Shown: piece by piece, positions 7,276 to 16,075 of the stretch | Numbering within the stretch: position 1 is the first letter of the stretch | Layout of the letters: the number at the start of each line of letters is the position of its first letter | Assembly (NCBI GenBank): GCA_003210155.1 | Contig: QCNC01000002.1 | Location: 1 to 64,000, forward strand | Direction: 5' to 3' | From: Prochlorococcus sp. AG-424-E18 | GTDB taxonomy: Bacteria > Cyanobacteriota > Cyanobacteriia > PCC-6307 > Cyanobiaceae | Length of the DNA: 64,000 nt | Notes under the pieces: generated by a model | What the model saw: the letters and a program-made list of their open reading frames with translations, nothing else | Database searches by the model: none | Told to the model about the DNA's origin: nothing | Program-made: the position numbers and the translations under genes

Positions 7276-8382
7276 ATGATTAAAAAAGAAGGAAGTTTTA
7301 AATATTTAGAAATCAAAAATATCAGTAAAAACTTTGGGGAAACATTCGTTTTGAAAAATATTCACTTGGATGTTTTTAAGGGAGAATTTTTATGTTTATT
7401 AGGACCAAGTGGTTGTGGAAAAACAACTCTGCTAAGAATAATTTCTGGCTTAGAGAGACAAACAAATGGCGATATTGTTCAAGATGGGCTTTTAATTTCT
7501 AATTCCCCCACTGAGAAAAGAGACTTTGGAATTGTTTTTCAGTCATATGCATTATTTCCAAACCTTAATGCAAAACAAAATATAGCTTATGGTCTTGAAA
7601 ATAAAAAAATAAATAAAAAAGAAATTGAAAAAAGAACTAATAATTTACTTCGTTTGGTTGGATTAGAAAAATATTCTGACCAATTTCCATCTCAATTATC
7701 TGGAGGTCAACAACAAAGAGTGGCTTTGGCGAGAGCCATGGCATTATCTCCTGGTTTACTTTTATTAGATGAACCTCTTTCAGCCCTAGATGCTCAAGTT
7801 AGATCAAAATTAAGAAATGAAATTAAACTAATACAAAAGAAACTTAATTTAACTACTATCATGGTTACCCATGATCAAACTGAAGCTTTATCTATGGCAG
7901 ATAGAGTTGTAGTCATGGAAAGAGGTCATATTGCTCAAATTGGAACACCTTTTGAATTGTATAAAAATCCAATTACACCGTTTGTTGCTGATTTCATAGG
8001 GAAGATGAATTTGTTAAAAGGTAAATATGATAAGAAAAATTGTGTTTTTTATTATCTTAATAATAGATTTTTAATTTCACAGAATACAGAATATTCATTT
8101 TTAGAAAACTGCTTGCTTGGTATTAGACCTGAAGATATTGAAATTATTAAGTTCAGAAAAAATATAGAAAAGGAAGAAAATATTCTTAGAGTAAAAATAA
8201 AAGAAATTACTTATTTAGGAACAATTTTTAGATTAACAGTAGTTTTAGAATCTAAGCTAGAAGAAAATATTTTTGTAGACGTTATTTCTAATCAAGTGAT
8301 CTCTAATAATTTAAAAATTGGAGATTTTATAGATATTAAATTAAAAAAAGAAAAAATTAAATTATTTGAAAGTAATTTATAA
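7276..8382 (+). CDS. ABC transporter ATP-binding protein, phosphonate-type (PhnT2-like)
   Basis: 368 residues. Walker A GPSGCGKT (43-50), Q-loop VFQSYALFP, signature LSGGQ (141-145), Walker B LLLLDEP (161-167) and the switch histidine in MVTHDQTE. The C-terminal 130 residues form a TOBE-like regulatory domain with GIRPEDIEI, typical of importers of the Fe3+/putrescine/AEP group. It energises the permease that starts 5 bp after its stop. Together with the binding protein it forms a complete importer. Confidence 0.85.
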   Translation: MIKKEGSFKYLEIKNISKNFGETFVLKNIHLDVFKGEFLCLLGPSGCGKTTLLRIISGLERQTNGDIVQDGLLISNSPTEKRDFGIVFQSYALFPNLNAKQNIAYGLENKKINKKEIEKRTNNLLRLVGLEKYSDQFPSQLSGGQQQRVALARAMALSPGLLLLDEPLSALDAQVRSKLRNEIKLIQKKLNLTTIMVTHDQTEALSMADRVVVMERGHIAQIGTPFELYKNPITPFVADFIGKMNLLKGKYDKKNCVFYYLNNRFLISQNTEYSFLENCLLGIRPEDIEIIKFRKNIEKEENILRVKIKEITYLGTIFRLTVVLESKLEENIFVDVISNQVISNNLKIGDFIDIKLKKEKIKLFESNL

Positions 8383-8386
8383 GTCA

Positions 8387-10126
8387 ATGTATTTTAAAAA
8401 AAATTTTAACAAAAGTTTTAACATCTTATTATTAAGAATTTTAATTATTTTTGTATTTATATTAGTTAGCTTTTTTATCATAATTCCTTTACTTCCATTA
8501 TTCTTAAAAAGCTTTAGTGATAACAAAAATAATTTTATAGGATTTGAAAATTTTATAAACTATATTCAAAATCCATCCTTAACGCAATCCTTTATAAATA
8601 GCTTAAAGGTGGCAATTACTACGACTTTTTTTTCTGTATTAATTGGATTTATTTATGCTTATGCTCTCACGAGGACAAGATTACCATTAAAAAAATTTTT
8701 CAATACTTTTAGCTTATTTTCTTTATATATTCCACCCCTGGCTGTTGCCATAGGTTTAATTTATATTTTTGGAAAACAAGGTTTAATTACTCAAGGATTT
8801 TTTGGGACTATTCCTGGATTTGATATAAATCTATATGGTTTTAATGGAATAATTATAGGTGAAATTTTTTACTGCTTTCCTCAAGCTCTAATTATTCTTG
8901 TGTCAGCATTAAATCTTAGTGATCAAAGATTATATGAAGCAGCAGAATCTCTGAAAGCATCTCCACTTAGAAAATTCTTAACTATTACTTTACCCAATAT
9001 CAAATATGGACTGATGAATTCATTTTTTATATGTTTTATTTTATCTTTTACGGATTTTGGAGTTCCTAAAGTTGTTGGGGGGAACTTTAATGTACTTGCT
9101 ACAGATATTTATAAACAAGTTGTTGGTCAACAAAACTTTGCCATGGGAGCAACTATTAGCATCTATCTTTTAGTACCCTCAATTTTGGCTTTTCTAATTG
9201 ATAAAAATTTCCAAAAGAATGAAGCATCTCTAATTTCGGGAAAATCTATACCGTTTAAACCAAGGAAGAATCTGATAGTTGATTCAATAATGTTTATTTT
9301 TTGCAGTTTAATTTTGATTTTAGTATTTGGGGTCTTTTCATCTATAGTATTAGCCTCGCTAATAAAAATATGGCCATACGATATTTCTCTATCATTACAA
9401 AACTTTAGATTTTCTAATGTAGCTGGAAATGGTTATGAACCTTATTTTAATACTGTTTTCATGTCAATTTATACTGCAATATTTGGGACTATATTTGTAT
9501 TTTTTACAGCTTATTTAGTAGAAAAATTTAAACCATTAAAAAAAATAAGAATGCTAATATACTTTTTTTCAACATTACCAATTGCAATTCCTGGCTTAGT
9601 ACTTGGCTTATCCTATATTCTTTTTTTTAATAAACCTTCTTTCTCTGTACCCTTTTTAGATTTTCAAATATTTAATCCTTTCTCATTACTTTATGGAACA
9701 ATGGGAATCCTTGTATTAGCTAATATCATACATTTTTTCACAGTGTGTTTTATATCAGCAACAACAACTTTAAAACAAATTGATAAGGAATTTGAAGAGG
9801 TATCAGAGTCTTTAAAAGTTCCTTTTTATAAAACGTTTTTAAGAATAACGATACCATTATCACTCCCAACAATCTTAGAGATAGGAAGTTATTATTTTGT
9901 TAATTCAATGATAACTGTATCAGCTATTATTTTTCTCTACCCAGCAAAAATACCAGTTTCATCTGTTTCAATTGTAAACATGGATGATGCAGGAGATACA
10001 GCATCAGCGGCTGCAATGTCTACTCTTATCGTTTTAACAAGTCTATTCGTAAGGTTAATTTATGAATTTACTTCTAGGAATGTTTCGAAAAAATCTTCTG
10101 TTTGGATTAATCCATTAGAAACTTAA
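8387..10126 (+). CDS. fused two-domain ABC permease, phosphonate-type (PhnU2-like)
   Basis: 579 residues from the ATG at 8387 (the frame is open to a TTG at 8366, inside the upstream gene). It holds two homologous permease domains of about six membrane helices each. The cytoplasmic coupling loops read YEAAESLKASPLRKF and FEEVSESLKVPFYKTF, each matching the EAA motif. This double-length layout is usual for the Fe3+/AEP importer class, so no second permease gene is needed. One ATPase and one binding protein upstream complete the complex. Confidence 0.85.
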   Translation: MYFKKNFNKSFNILLLRILIIFVFILVSFFIIIPLLPLFLKSFSDNKNNFIGFENFINYIQNPSLTQSFINSLKVAITTTFFSVLIGFIYAYALTRTRLPLKKFFNTFSLFSLYIPPLAVAIGLIYIFGKQGLITQGFFGTIPGFDINLYGFNGIIIGEIFYCFPQALIILVSALNLSDQRLYEAAESLKASPLRKFLTITLPNIKYGLMNSFFICFILSFTDFGVPKVVGGNFNVLATDIYKQVVGQQNFAMGATISIYLLVPSILAFLIDKNFQKNEASLISGKSIPFKPRKNLIVDSIMFIFCSLILILVFGVFSSIVLASLIKIWPYDISLSLQNFRFSNVAGNGYEPYFNTVFMSIYTAIFGTIFVFFTAYLVEKFKPLKKIRMLIYFFSTLPIAIPGLVLGLSYILFFNKPSFSVPFLDFQIFNPFSLLYGTMGILVLANIIHFFTVCFISATTTLKQIDKEFEEVSESLKVPFYKTFLRITIPLSLPTILEIGSYYFVNSMITVSAIIFLYPAKIPVSSVSIVNMDDAGDTASAAAMSTLIVLTSLFVRLIYEFTSRNVSKKSSVWINPLET

Positions 10127-10143
10127 ACACTACTTAAACTTAA

Positions 10144-10908
10144 ATGAATAAAATCAATATTATGAAGAAAAAAAATATGAAAATAAAACTTGTTATTTTT
10201 GATATGGCTGGCACTACTGTGAAGGATAAAAATGAAGTTACTGGATGTTTTTTAGAGGCCGCCTCAAGAACAGGTTTAAATACTAATAAAAATGAAGTTG
10301 ATCGATTACATGGCATTCCAAAAAAGAAGGTCTTTCAATTATTATGGGAAGAGAGAATTGGTAAAGGTAGTAATAAATTTGAAACTTATGTGAATAAATC
10401 TTTTGAAACTTTTAAGGATATCTTAGAAAGTCACTATTTATCTACTGATATTGAACCAACAGAAGGCTGTCTTGAGTTATTTAGATCCTTAAAAACAAAA
10501 AATATTTTTATTGGATTAAACACAGGTTTTTATAGAAAAGTAACAAACATAATACTTAAAAATCTTGGATGGGATTTAGGACTTAATGATAATTATGTGG
10601 GAGGCTCATCTTCAATTATTGATGTATCAGTAACCCCTTCAGAAATTTATAATAACGAAGGCCGTCCTTCTCCATATATGATTCAAAAGGCAATGTATGT
10701 TTTAGGAATTGATGATCCTAAATCAGTAGTTGTTATAGGTGATACCCCATCTGATTTGAAATCAGGAGTAAGTGCAGGCTGTTTAAAATCTTTTGCAGTC
10801 ACAAATGGAACTCATTCAAAAGAACAGCTTGAGGCTTATAAAAATGATGGACTTTTTTCTTCCTTAAATGAATTTTCATCTTACTTAAATCAATTTATTG
10901 ATGTCTAA
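10144..10908 (+). CDS. phosphonatase-like HAD hydrolase (PhnX-like)
   Basis: 254 residues; in-frame ATGs at 10162 and 10177 are alternative starts. Motif I reads FDMAGTT: the nucleophile D20 is followed two residues on by Ala, where most HAD enzymes have Asp. That DxAGTT form is characteristic of phosphonoacetaldehyde hydrolase. K60 in HGIPKKK lies 40 residues on, where phosphonatase has its Schiff-base lysine (41 residues on). Motifs GLNTGF, GRPSPYM and VVIGDTPSD complete the site. The predicted reaction is phosphonoacetaldehyde to acetaldehyde and phosphate. The next gene's ATG overlaps its end by 8 bp. Confidence 0.75.
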   Translation: MNKINIMKKKNMKIKLVIFDMAGTTVKDKNEVTGCFLEAASRTGLNTNKNEVDRLHGIPKKKVFQLLWEERIGKGSNKFETYVNKSFETFKDILESHYLSTDIEPTEGCLELFRSLKTKNIFIGLNTGFYRKVTNIILKNLGWDLGLNDNYVGGSSSIIDVSVTPSEIYNNEGRPSPYMIQKAMYVLGIDDPKSVVVIGDTPSDLKSGVSAGCLKSFAVTNGTHSKEQLEAYKNDGLFSSLNEFSSYLNQFIDV

Positions 10909-12046
10909 AAATTGTAAAACTGATATAGCTATTATTGGAGCAGGTATTGTAGGTCTTGCTCATGCATTGTCAGCTGCAAAAAGAGGTTTTAGTGTAAAAG
11001 TTTTTGAGAGAGAAGAAAAAGCTATTGGAGCTTCAATAAGAAACTTTGGAATGATATGGCCAATTGGTCAACCTTTTGGAAAGCTATATAGTAGAGCTCT
11101 TAATTCTAGAAAAATATGGATTGAGACAGCCCAAAGCAGCGACTTTTTTTTAGATCAAGTTGGTTCAATTATTTTGGCATATAAAGAAGATGAATATCAG
11201 GTTATGAAAGAATATTGTGATTTGTCTAAGTTTAAAAATTCAAGTGCAGAATTACTTTCAATAAAGCAAATCTTTAATCTTAGCCCTTATGTTTTAAGTA
11301 AAGGATTAATTGGAGGATTGTGGAGTCCTACTGAAATGATTGTTGATCCTAGAGAGGCAATTAAAAAGATTACAATTTTATTAAAGAATAAATATGGAGT
11401 TGAATTTAATTTTGGTACAACAGTTTCAAGTGTTGAGCCAAATTTAGTAGTTACAAGTGATGGTAATAAGATTAATACAAAAAAAAGTATAATTTGTTCA
11501 GGAGCCGATTTTGAATCATTATTTCCTCAAGAATATAAGAAATTTCATACAACCAAAAGCAAGCTTCAAATGTTAAGAACAATTACTCAACCTAAAAACT
11601 TTAAGTTAGGACCTGCACTTTGTTCAGGTTTTACATTAACGCATTATGATTCTTTTGCTGAATGTTCATCAATTAATTCTTTAAAAGATAGATATAAAAA
11701 AGAGTTCCCTTTTGCAATTGAAAACGGAATACATATTATGATTTCTCAAAATGGATTAGGTGAAATTATTTTGGGAGATTCTCATGAGTATGGATTAACT
11801 TTTGATCCTTTTAATAATGAAGAAATAAATAAATTTATTGTCGATCAAGTTAAGAGTTTTATAAGTCTTCCTTCAATTGAGATAGCCTCAAGATGGAACG
11901 GAATATATCCTAAGTTAATAGGAGGAACTGAGTTAATAAAAGAAGTTGATGATTCAATCCTAATAGTCAATTGTTTGGGCGGTGCTGGAATGACCCAATC
12001 ATTTGGACTCGCAGAAGAAATAGCTGAAGAATATTTAAATTTTTAG
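10901..12046 (+). CDS. FAD-dependent amine oxidoreductase of phosphonate operons (TIGR03364/HpnW-like)
   Basis: 381 residues. The N-terminus carries the dinucleotide motif GAGIVG (13-18) followed by GFSVKVFERE, and then GASIRNFGMIWPIGQP. This combination I associate with the DAAO-type oxidoreductases found in phosphonate catabolic operons. Some members oxidise N-methyl or free 2-aminoethylphosphonate to phosphonoacetaldehyde. That product would be the substrate of the HAD enzyme encoded just upstream, with which it overlaps by 8 bp. An ATG rather than the TTG 3 bp earlier is taken as start. It converges on the PhnZ-like gene with a 4-bp overlap. Confidence 0.75.
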   Translation: MSKNCKTDIAIIGAGIVGLAHALSAAKRGFSVKVFEREEKAIGASIRNFGMIWPIGQPFGKLYSRALNSRKIWIETAQSSDFFLDQVGSIILAYKEDEYQVMKEYCDLSKFKNSSAELLSIKQIFNLSPYVLSKGLIGGLWSPTEMIVDPREAIKKITILLKNKYGVEFNFGTTVSSVEPNLVVTSDGNKINTKKSIICSGADFESLFPQEYKKFHTTKSKLQMLRTITQPKNFKLGPALCSGFTLTHYDSFAECSSINSLKDRYKKEFPFAIENGIHIMISQNGLGEIILGDSHEYGLTFDPFNNEEINKFIVDQVKSFISLPSIEIASRWNGIYPKLIGGTELIKEVDDSILIVNCLGGAGMTQSFGLAEEIAEEYLNF

Positions 12047-12621
12047 CTTAAAAAAATACTTTCAATTTTTGTAATAAAAAATTCCAATTCTAGGTTTTTA
12101 AAATTAGTATCTTTTGCCTTTTCATCTAATTCTCTAACCAATAAAATTTCATTAAAAAACTGATTTTTTTCAAAACTTTTTATTTCTTCCTTATTCATTT
12201 CACCTCCCTGAACCTTCAATGATGCTACTGAAGCTGATGAAAGTTTTGCAAAATAAGAAGAATCTTTTGTACATAGGTATCTTTTGGCATCAACATGCAT
12301 TCTTACGCAATTAAAAATTTTATCTGAGAAAAAGTCCTTAATAAATTCTGCACCTATTTTTTCATGATCATTATATTTAGAATAGATATCTTGATCAAGA
12401 AGTAAATGACCTACATCGTGAAAAAGGGATGCGATAATGATTTCATCTGATAAACCGTTATTTACCGCATGAGTAGCGGATTGAAGCATATGATCTGAGA
12501 CTGTTATTTCCTCACCTGCATATTGTTCTTTACCTTTCTGAGAAAATAAATAATTAATCATTCTAAAGAATTCTTTTTTATCCTTTAAATTTATATTTTT
12601 CATCAAATTAAGATGTGCCAT
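12043..12621 (-). CDS. PhnZ-like HD-domain mixed-valence diiron oxygenase
   Basis: 192 residues. The residues known from PhnZ are present in order: Y34 and E37 (YAGEE), H44, the HD pair H68-D69 with H72 (FHDVGH), H86, H109 and K113 (HVDAKRYL), and D166 (ELDEK). The spacing Y-E-H-HD-H matches my memory of PhnZ with a constant offset of ten. PhnZ cleaves the C-P bond of (R)-1-hydroxy-2-aminoethylphosphonate with O2, giving glycine and phosphate. Homologues are also reported to act on 1-hydroxymethylphosphonate. It is transcribed against the FAD gene. No PhnY dioxygenase is adjacent. Confidence 0.8.
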   Translation of the reverse strand: MAHLNLMKNINLKDKKEFFRMINYLFSQKGKEQYAGEEITVSDHMLQSATHAVNNGLSDEIIIASLFHDVGHLLLDQDIYSKYNDHEKIGAEFIKDFFSDKIFNCVRMHVDAKRYLCTKDSSYFAKLSSASVASLKVQGGEMNKEEIKSFEKNQFFNEILLVRELDEKAKDTNFKNLELEFFITKIESIFLS

Positions 12622-12677
12622 TTCCTTAAAATATATCTTATTAAAATAAAGGTTAATAATTTATATAATATGAAATA

Positions 12678-13232
12678 ATGAAATCAGATTCCGAATCCAG
12701 AAAAAATCATATTTTTTTTAAGAGAGAAATTTTTGAAACCACTAAAAATGTAAATTTAAAAATCGAACATTTAAAGCTAAATAATTCCTCCATAGGGAGA
12801 TATGGTTCTATTGACCATAATGGATCAACAATGGTGATAGCTAAGAATGAACAAGAAAAGATAATTGTTTTAAATCAATATAGATTTCCAGTTGAAGAAT
12901 ATATTTTAGAATTCCCATCAGGTACTATTAAAAATAATGAAAAGCCAATATCGACTATAAGAAGAGAACTCATAGAAGAGACTGGCTATTCTTCAAAAAG
13001 TTTCAAATATTTTGGAGAAATCTTTGAGTCGCCATCTTATTCTAATGAAAGAATACATTTGTTTTTAGCTAACAATATTTTTAAAGAGGCTAATTTATTA
13101 GATAAAGATGATGATGAGGAAATCGAAGTTTTATTTTTTAGTAAAGAGAAAATCAGAGATTTAATTTACTCTGGAGTAATAAAAGATTCAGCTACGATAG
13201 CCTTTTTTTTTAAAGTTTATGATTTAATCTAA
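12678..13232 (+). CDS. Nudix hydrolase, ADP-ribose pyrophosphatase-like
   Basis: 184 residues with a complete Nudix box (residues 82-104): G82, E88, then REL at 96-98, EE at 100-101 and G103. The preceding EFPSG and NQYRFPVEEY segments are typical of ADP-sugar pyrophosphatases. It starts 56 bp from the divergent PhnZ-like gene and so shares that promoter region, which suggests linked regulation. Substrate is inferred as ADP-ribose or a related NDP-sugar. Confidence 0.8.
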   Translation: MKSDSESRKNHIFFKREIFETTKNVNLKIEHLKLNNSSIGRYGSIDHNGSTMVIAKNEQEKIIVLNQYRFPVEEYILEFPSGTIKNNEKPISTIRRELIEETGYSSKSFKYFGEIFESPSYSNERIHLFLANNIFKEANLLDKDDDEEIEVLFFSKEKIRDLIYSGVIKDSATIAFFFKVYDLI

Positions 13233-13245
13233 ATACTAATTTATT

Positions 13246-14037
13246 TTAAAAAAATAAATTTTTAAAAATATTTTTTATATCATTTACTGAATTCAGTATG
13301 AAATCTGCTCCTGCAATCTTTAGTTTGGATTCATATATTTCTCTCGCTTTTAAACTGTTTTTTAAATGCAAATGTGGTGGAGCGACAGCAAGACTTATAA
13401 ATTTCTGCTCTGGAATTATTTTTCTTGAATTAATAATTGTTTTAACATCTGCTACCGTATCTCCAATATATGCTATGGGAGGAGCTGATCTTCCAAGCTC
13501 TTGATTAAGTAATTTTTTAGATAAATAAATGAAACCTTTAGGATCAGGTTTATCTGGAGCTTCTCCCATCGCGACTAGCGGAGGATTCAGAAGTTTTAAT
13601 TTATTCTTTAATATATATTCAGCTGATGCCCTTTCTGCTCCACTTACAAAACCCCACAAAATACTATTTTTAGTTAGTTCGCTAAAAATATTTTTCTCGA
13701 TAAGAATTTTTTCGTTTTTTATAAATCCTGTCCAAATTTCTGATTCTAGAGGTGATTTCAAACCAAAATATAAATTTTCAAAATGGCAAACTAATTCTTT
13801 CCTTGTTGGAGGTGTAATAGTTAATCTATTGCTTACTATGTGTCTTTTTATTAGTTCTAAACTTAAATCCCAGTCATTGTTCCAAATCCCTTCATTTTTT
13901 ATTTCATCAATTTCGAAAATACTTGGTTCCCAAAAACAATAATGCTTTACTGTTTTTATAATTGCCATTCTATAGCTATTCGAAACATCTCTAATAACTC
14001 CATCTATATCGAATAGAATTAGACCCTTAATTGACAT
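13246..14037 (-). CDS. HAD-superfamily hydrolase, cyanobacterial subfamily
   Basis: 263 residues. Motif I is FDIDGVIRD, with D9 and D11; WGFVSGA is motif II, DKPDPKG motif III and YIGDTVADV motif IV. The overall pattern resembles a cyanobacterial HAD IA family sometimes annotated TIGR01548. It probably dephosphorylates a small metabolite. It converges on the Nudix gene with 13 bp between stops, and an AT-only inverted repeat there may end both transcripts. Confidence 0.75.
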   Translation of the reverse strand: MSIKGLILFDIDGVIRDVSNSYRMAIIKTVKHYCFWEPSIFEIDEIKNEGIWNNDWDLSLELIKRHIVSNRLTITPPTRKELVCHFENLYFGLKSPLESEIWTGFIKNEKILIEKNIFSELTKNSILWGFVSGAERASAEYILKNKLKLLNPPLVAMGEAPDKPDPKGFIYLSKKLLNQELGRSAPPIAYIGDTVADVKTIINSRKIIPEQKFISLAVAPPHLHLKNSLKAREIYESKLKIAGADFILNSVNDIKNIFKNLFF

Positions 14038-14253
14038 TTTAAAAATATATAATTTTTTTAAATTTACTTAAAATTACATCATATATTTTGAAAATTAAAC
14101 CATGCTTAAATTTAATTTTAAAAAATACGATAATAAAATTATAAACGTTTAATTAAATCATAACTATCTGCAAAAATTTAAAATACTACATTTCATTTTC
14201 AATACGGTGCTAAAAACTTTTTAAAAATTCTCAATTTATTAAGAGAAAAATAT

Positions 14254-14553
14254 CTATATCATCCTTTGGCAAAAAGTATCAACAAGCTCCAATGGAACAT
14301 CTAACAAAGAAGCTGTCAATTCTTCTCTACTTTCTGCCTGCTCATCAGTTCCAGAAGAATAAAAAGTATAATATCTCGCGCAAATCTCTTTATATCTTAG
14401 TAACTTTACATTTTCATTTAAAATATTTCTATTTTCTTTAAGAGTACTTGAAATAGAATATGAATTGATAGCTATAATAGCCATAAAAATATTTAATGAA
14501 TATTTTCTTAAAAAGTTTATTGTTTTTGTTTTATAAATATTTAATTTGTTCAT
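14254..14553 (-). CDS. small single-span membrane protein
   Basis: 99 residues with a basic N-terminus, one hydrophobic segment near residues 18-35 (NIFMAIIAINSYSIS) and a soluble tail with two cysteines. The tail contains SREELTASLLDVPLELVDTF. Its plan matches the small membrane proteins at 4770-5003 and 14841-15080. Function unknown. The 216 bp between its stop and the HAD gene show no other gene. Confidence 0.5.
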   Translation of the reverse strand: MNKLNIYKTKTINFLRKYSLNIFMAIIAINSYSISSTLKENRNILNENVKLLRYKEICARYYTFYSSGTDEQAESREELTASLLDVPLELVDTFCQRMI

Positions 14554-14840
14554 ATGAAATCAGCTAAATAAGGCGTCAATATTTAGTCGATAAATTTAAA
14601 GTAAGTAACGAAAATTAAGAGGTAATTAATTTAAAAATAAATTTGTTTAAAGAAAGTCAAGACGCTTAAAAATTTAAAGAAGCTATTAATTTTAAGGTCA
14701 ATATAAATTAATAGTTGAAAATATTAAGATTTCTCGATTCGAACGACTCATCAAAATGAGTATATTTACTAACTGACAAATTAATTTTTTTACTTATTAT
14801 TAAAAATAACTTAAGAAAAATTTAAGTAAAGGTTAACATT

Positions 14841-15080
14841 GTGGCAAAATCAAAAGCAAAGAGAAAAAAAGCTATTTTATCTCTAAAAACTCCAGCTATT
14901 CTGGCAGATGGAGTTATCCAGTTCAGCACAATCGTAACTTCTATCACACTTGTTTTTTTAACAGTTGGATTTTATTCGGCTTCTAATCAAGCTAATAATT
15001 TAAATAAAAACTTAGAAAGAATTACTTCACAAAATTCAGTAAATATGAGTGCTGGAAATTATTGCGATTTAGCTCTTTGA
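14841..15080 (+). CDS. small single-span membrane protein
   Basis: 79 residues from a GTG start. A very basic N-terminus (MAKSKAKRKK) is followed by one hydrophobic span (about residues 28-46), a helical linker and a Cys near the C-terminus. It faces away from the related-looking gene at 14254-14553 across 287 bp. That gap holds a hairpin and a tRNA-like stretch at 14731-14760 but no recognisable gene. Confidence 0.5.
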   Translation: MAKSKAKRKKAILSLKTPAILADGVIQFSTIVTSITLVFLTVGFYSASNQANNLNKNLERITSQNSVNMSAGNYCDLAL

Positions 15081-15193
15081 TAATTAAACTTTAGTGCTTA
15101 ATGCCTTAAAAATTTATATCAAAAAATTTACTTTTGCTATGCCAGAATCAGAGAGATAAAACAATAAAGGAATGCATTAACTCTGCAAGGTAA

Positions 15194-15394
15194 TTATAAA
15201 AAAGAAAAAATCATCATTTGTTTATATTTTGAGGAACCAATAACTAAATTTAAACTTGATATCTTATGGAATTTTTTATGCGTAAAATTACAAAATTCAT
15301 TTTCATCTGAATAGTTAATTAAATCAACTGCATTAATATTTGAATCAAACCACAGGTCATATTCTATGTAATTTGGCTCTGCAAAATAAGTCAT
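15194..15394 (-). CDS. island protein, paralogue of the one at 19593-19775
   Basis: 66 residues starting MTYFAEPNYIEYDLWFD. Over about 50 residues it is clearly similar to the product at 19593 (both have YFAEPNxIEYDxWFD, NYSDExEF and KFHK, then LxIGSS). The two lie 4 kb apart on opposite strands, so this is a local duplication. The protein is acidic, soluble and rich in aromatic residues. No known family. Confidence 0.6.
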   Translation of the reverse strand: MTYFAEPNYIEYDLWFDSNINAVDLINYSDENEFCNFTHKKFHKISSLNLVIGSSKYKQMMIFSFL

Positions 15395-15544
15395 ACCAAA
15401 TTTATTTCAAAAAGAAAAAGCTTCTCTATTTCGTGTGAGGATAATATAGAGCTACCTACAGCTTAAAAGATTAAATGAACTCTTCTTTAAGAATTAAATA
15501 AGATACGAATAAGAAAAAATAAAATATTATTTTAATTTAAAAAA

Positions 15545-15640
15545 ATGATTAGTTTACTTTTTGCATACTATAAAAAATTGCATCCAAGACCACTGCTTTA
15601 CTTTATAAGAATTGAATGCATTATTAGAATCACATTTTAA
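15545..15640 (+). CDS. 31-residue possible peptide
   Basis: ATG 15545 to TAA 15638-15640. The peptide is basic and aromatic with a hydrophobic start (MISLLFAYYKKLHPRP). Nothing supports it beyond an intact frame. It fills part of the 336-bp gap between the island genes on either side. Confidence 0.25.
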   Translation: MISLLFAYYKKLHPRPLLYFIRIECIIRITF

Positions 15641-15730
15641 AGTTATAAGCAAGTTATGAATTGTTTAAAAGAAAAAAAAAGAAACAAAAAGAAAGAGATT
15701 TTTGCAAGTTATATTTTTAATAAAAAGCAA

Positions 15731-16075
15731 TTATCTAATTTGTGTTTTTGCTTCTAAACCAACTAATTTCATAAGAACTTTTGCATTACTTGCAACTGCA
15801 GAATATTGTTTTTCTTACATTGCTCTAAACATTGCAGTTTCTAGAGTGCATACTAATTTTGCTGTCATTTCAGGGCGATTTAAGTCCCCTTCCTCAATAT
15901 CATCTTTCAGCAAAAGATAAGCATTAGAAGTGATCTGCCTGGCTCTTCTTCTTGAGATTCCATATTTTGCGGCAACAAAGGAAGTAATAGATGAATAGGC
16001 TTGTCCTTCAGCAACTAATTCAGCAGCATGTGCAACTCTTAATTCGGTTTCTTGTTTAGTTGCTCTTTTAGGCAT
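15731..16075 (-). pseudogene. phage-type DNA-binding/small-terminase-like protein broken by an in-frame stop
   Basis: From the ATG at 16075 an 86-residue product opens MPKRATKQETELRV. It contains a helix-turn-helix-like stretch KYGISRRRARQIT and ends at a TAA at 15817-15815. Directly after that stop the same frame continues for 27 sense codons (starting EKQYSAVASNAKV, with LMKLVGLEAK) to a second TAA at 15733-15731. The continuation looks like the natural C-terminus, so a single sense codon has probably become TAA. The N-terminal HTH plus a KLxGLEA tail resembles small terminase subunits of phages and phage satellites, but this is only a resemblance. An ATG at 16102 is an alternative start. 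Confidence 0.6.

Noticed and set aside
13298-13942. Two plus-strand frames of 68 and 137 codons
   Set aside because: They are opposite the well-supported HAD gene at 13246-14037.
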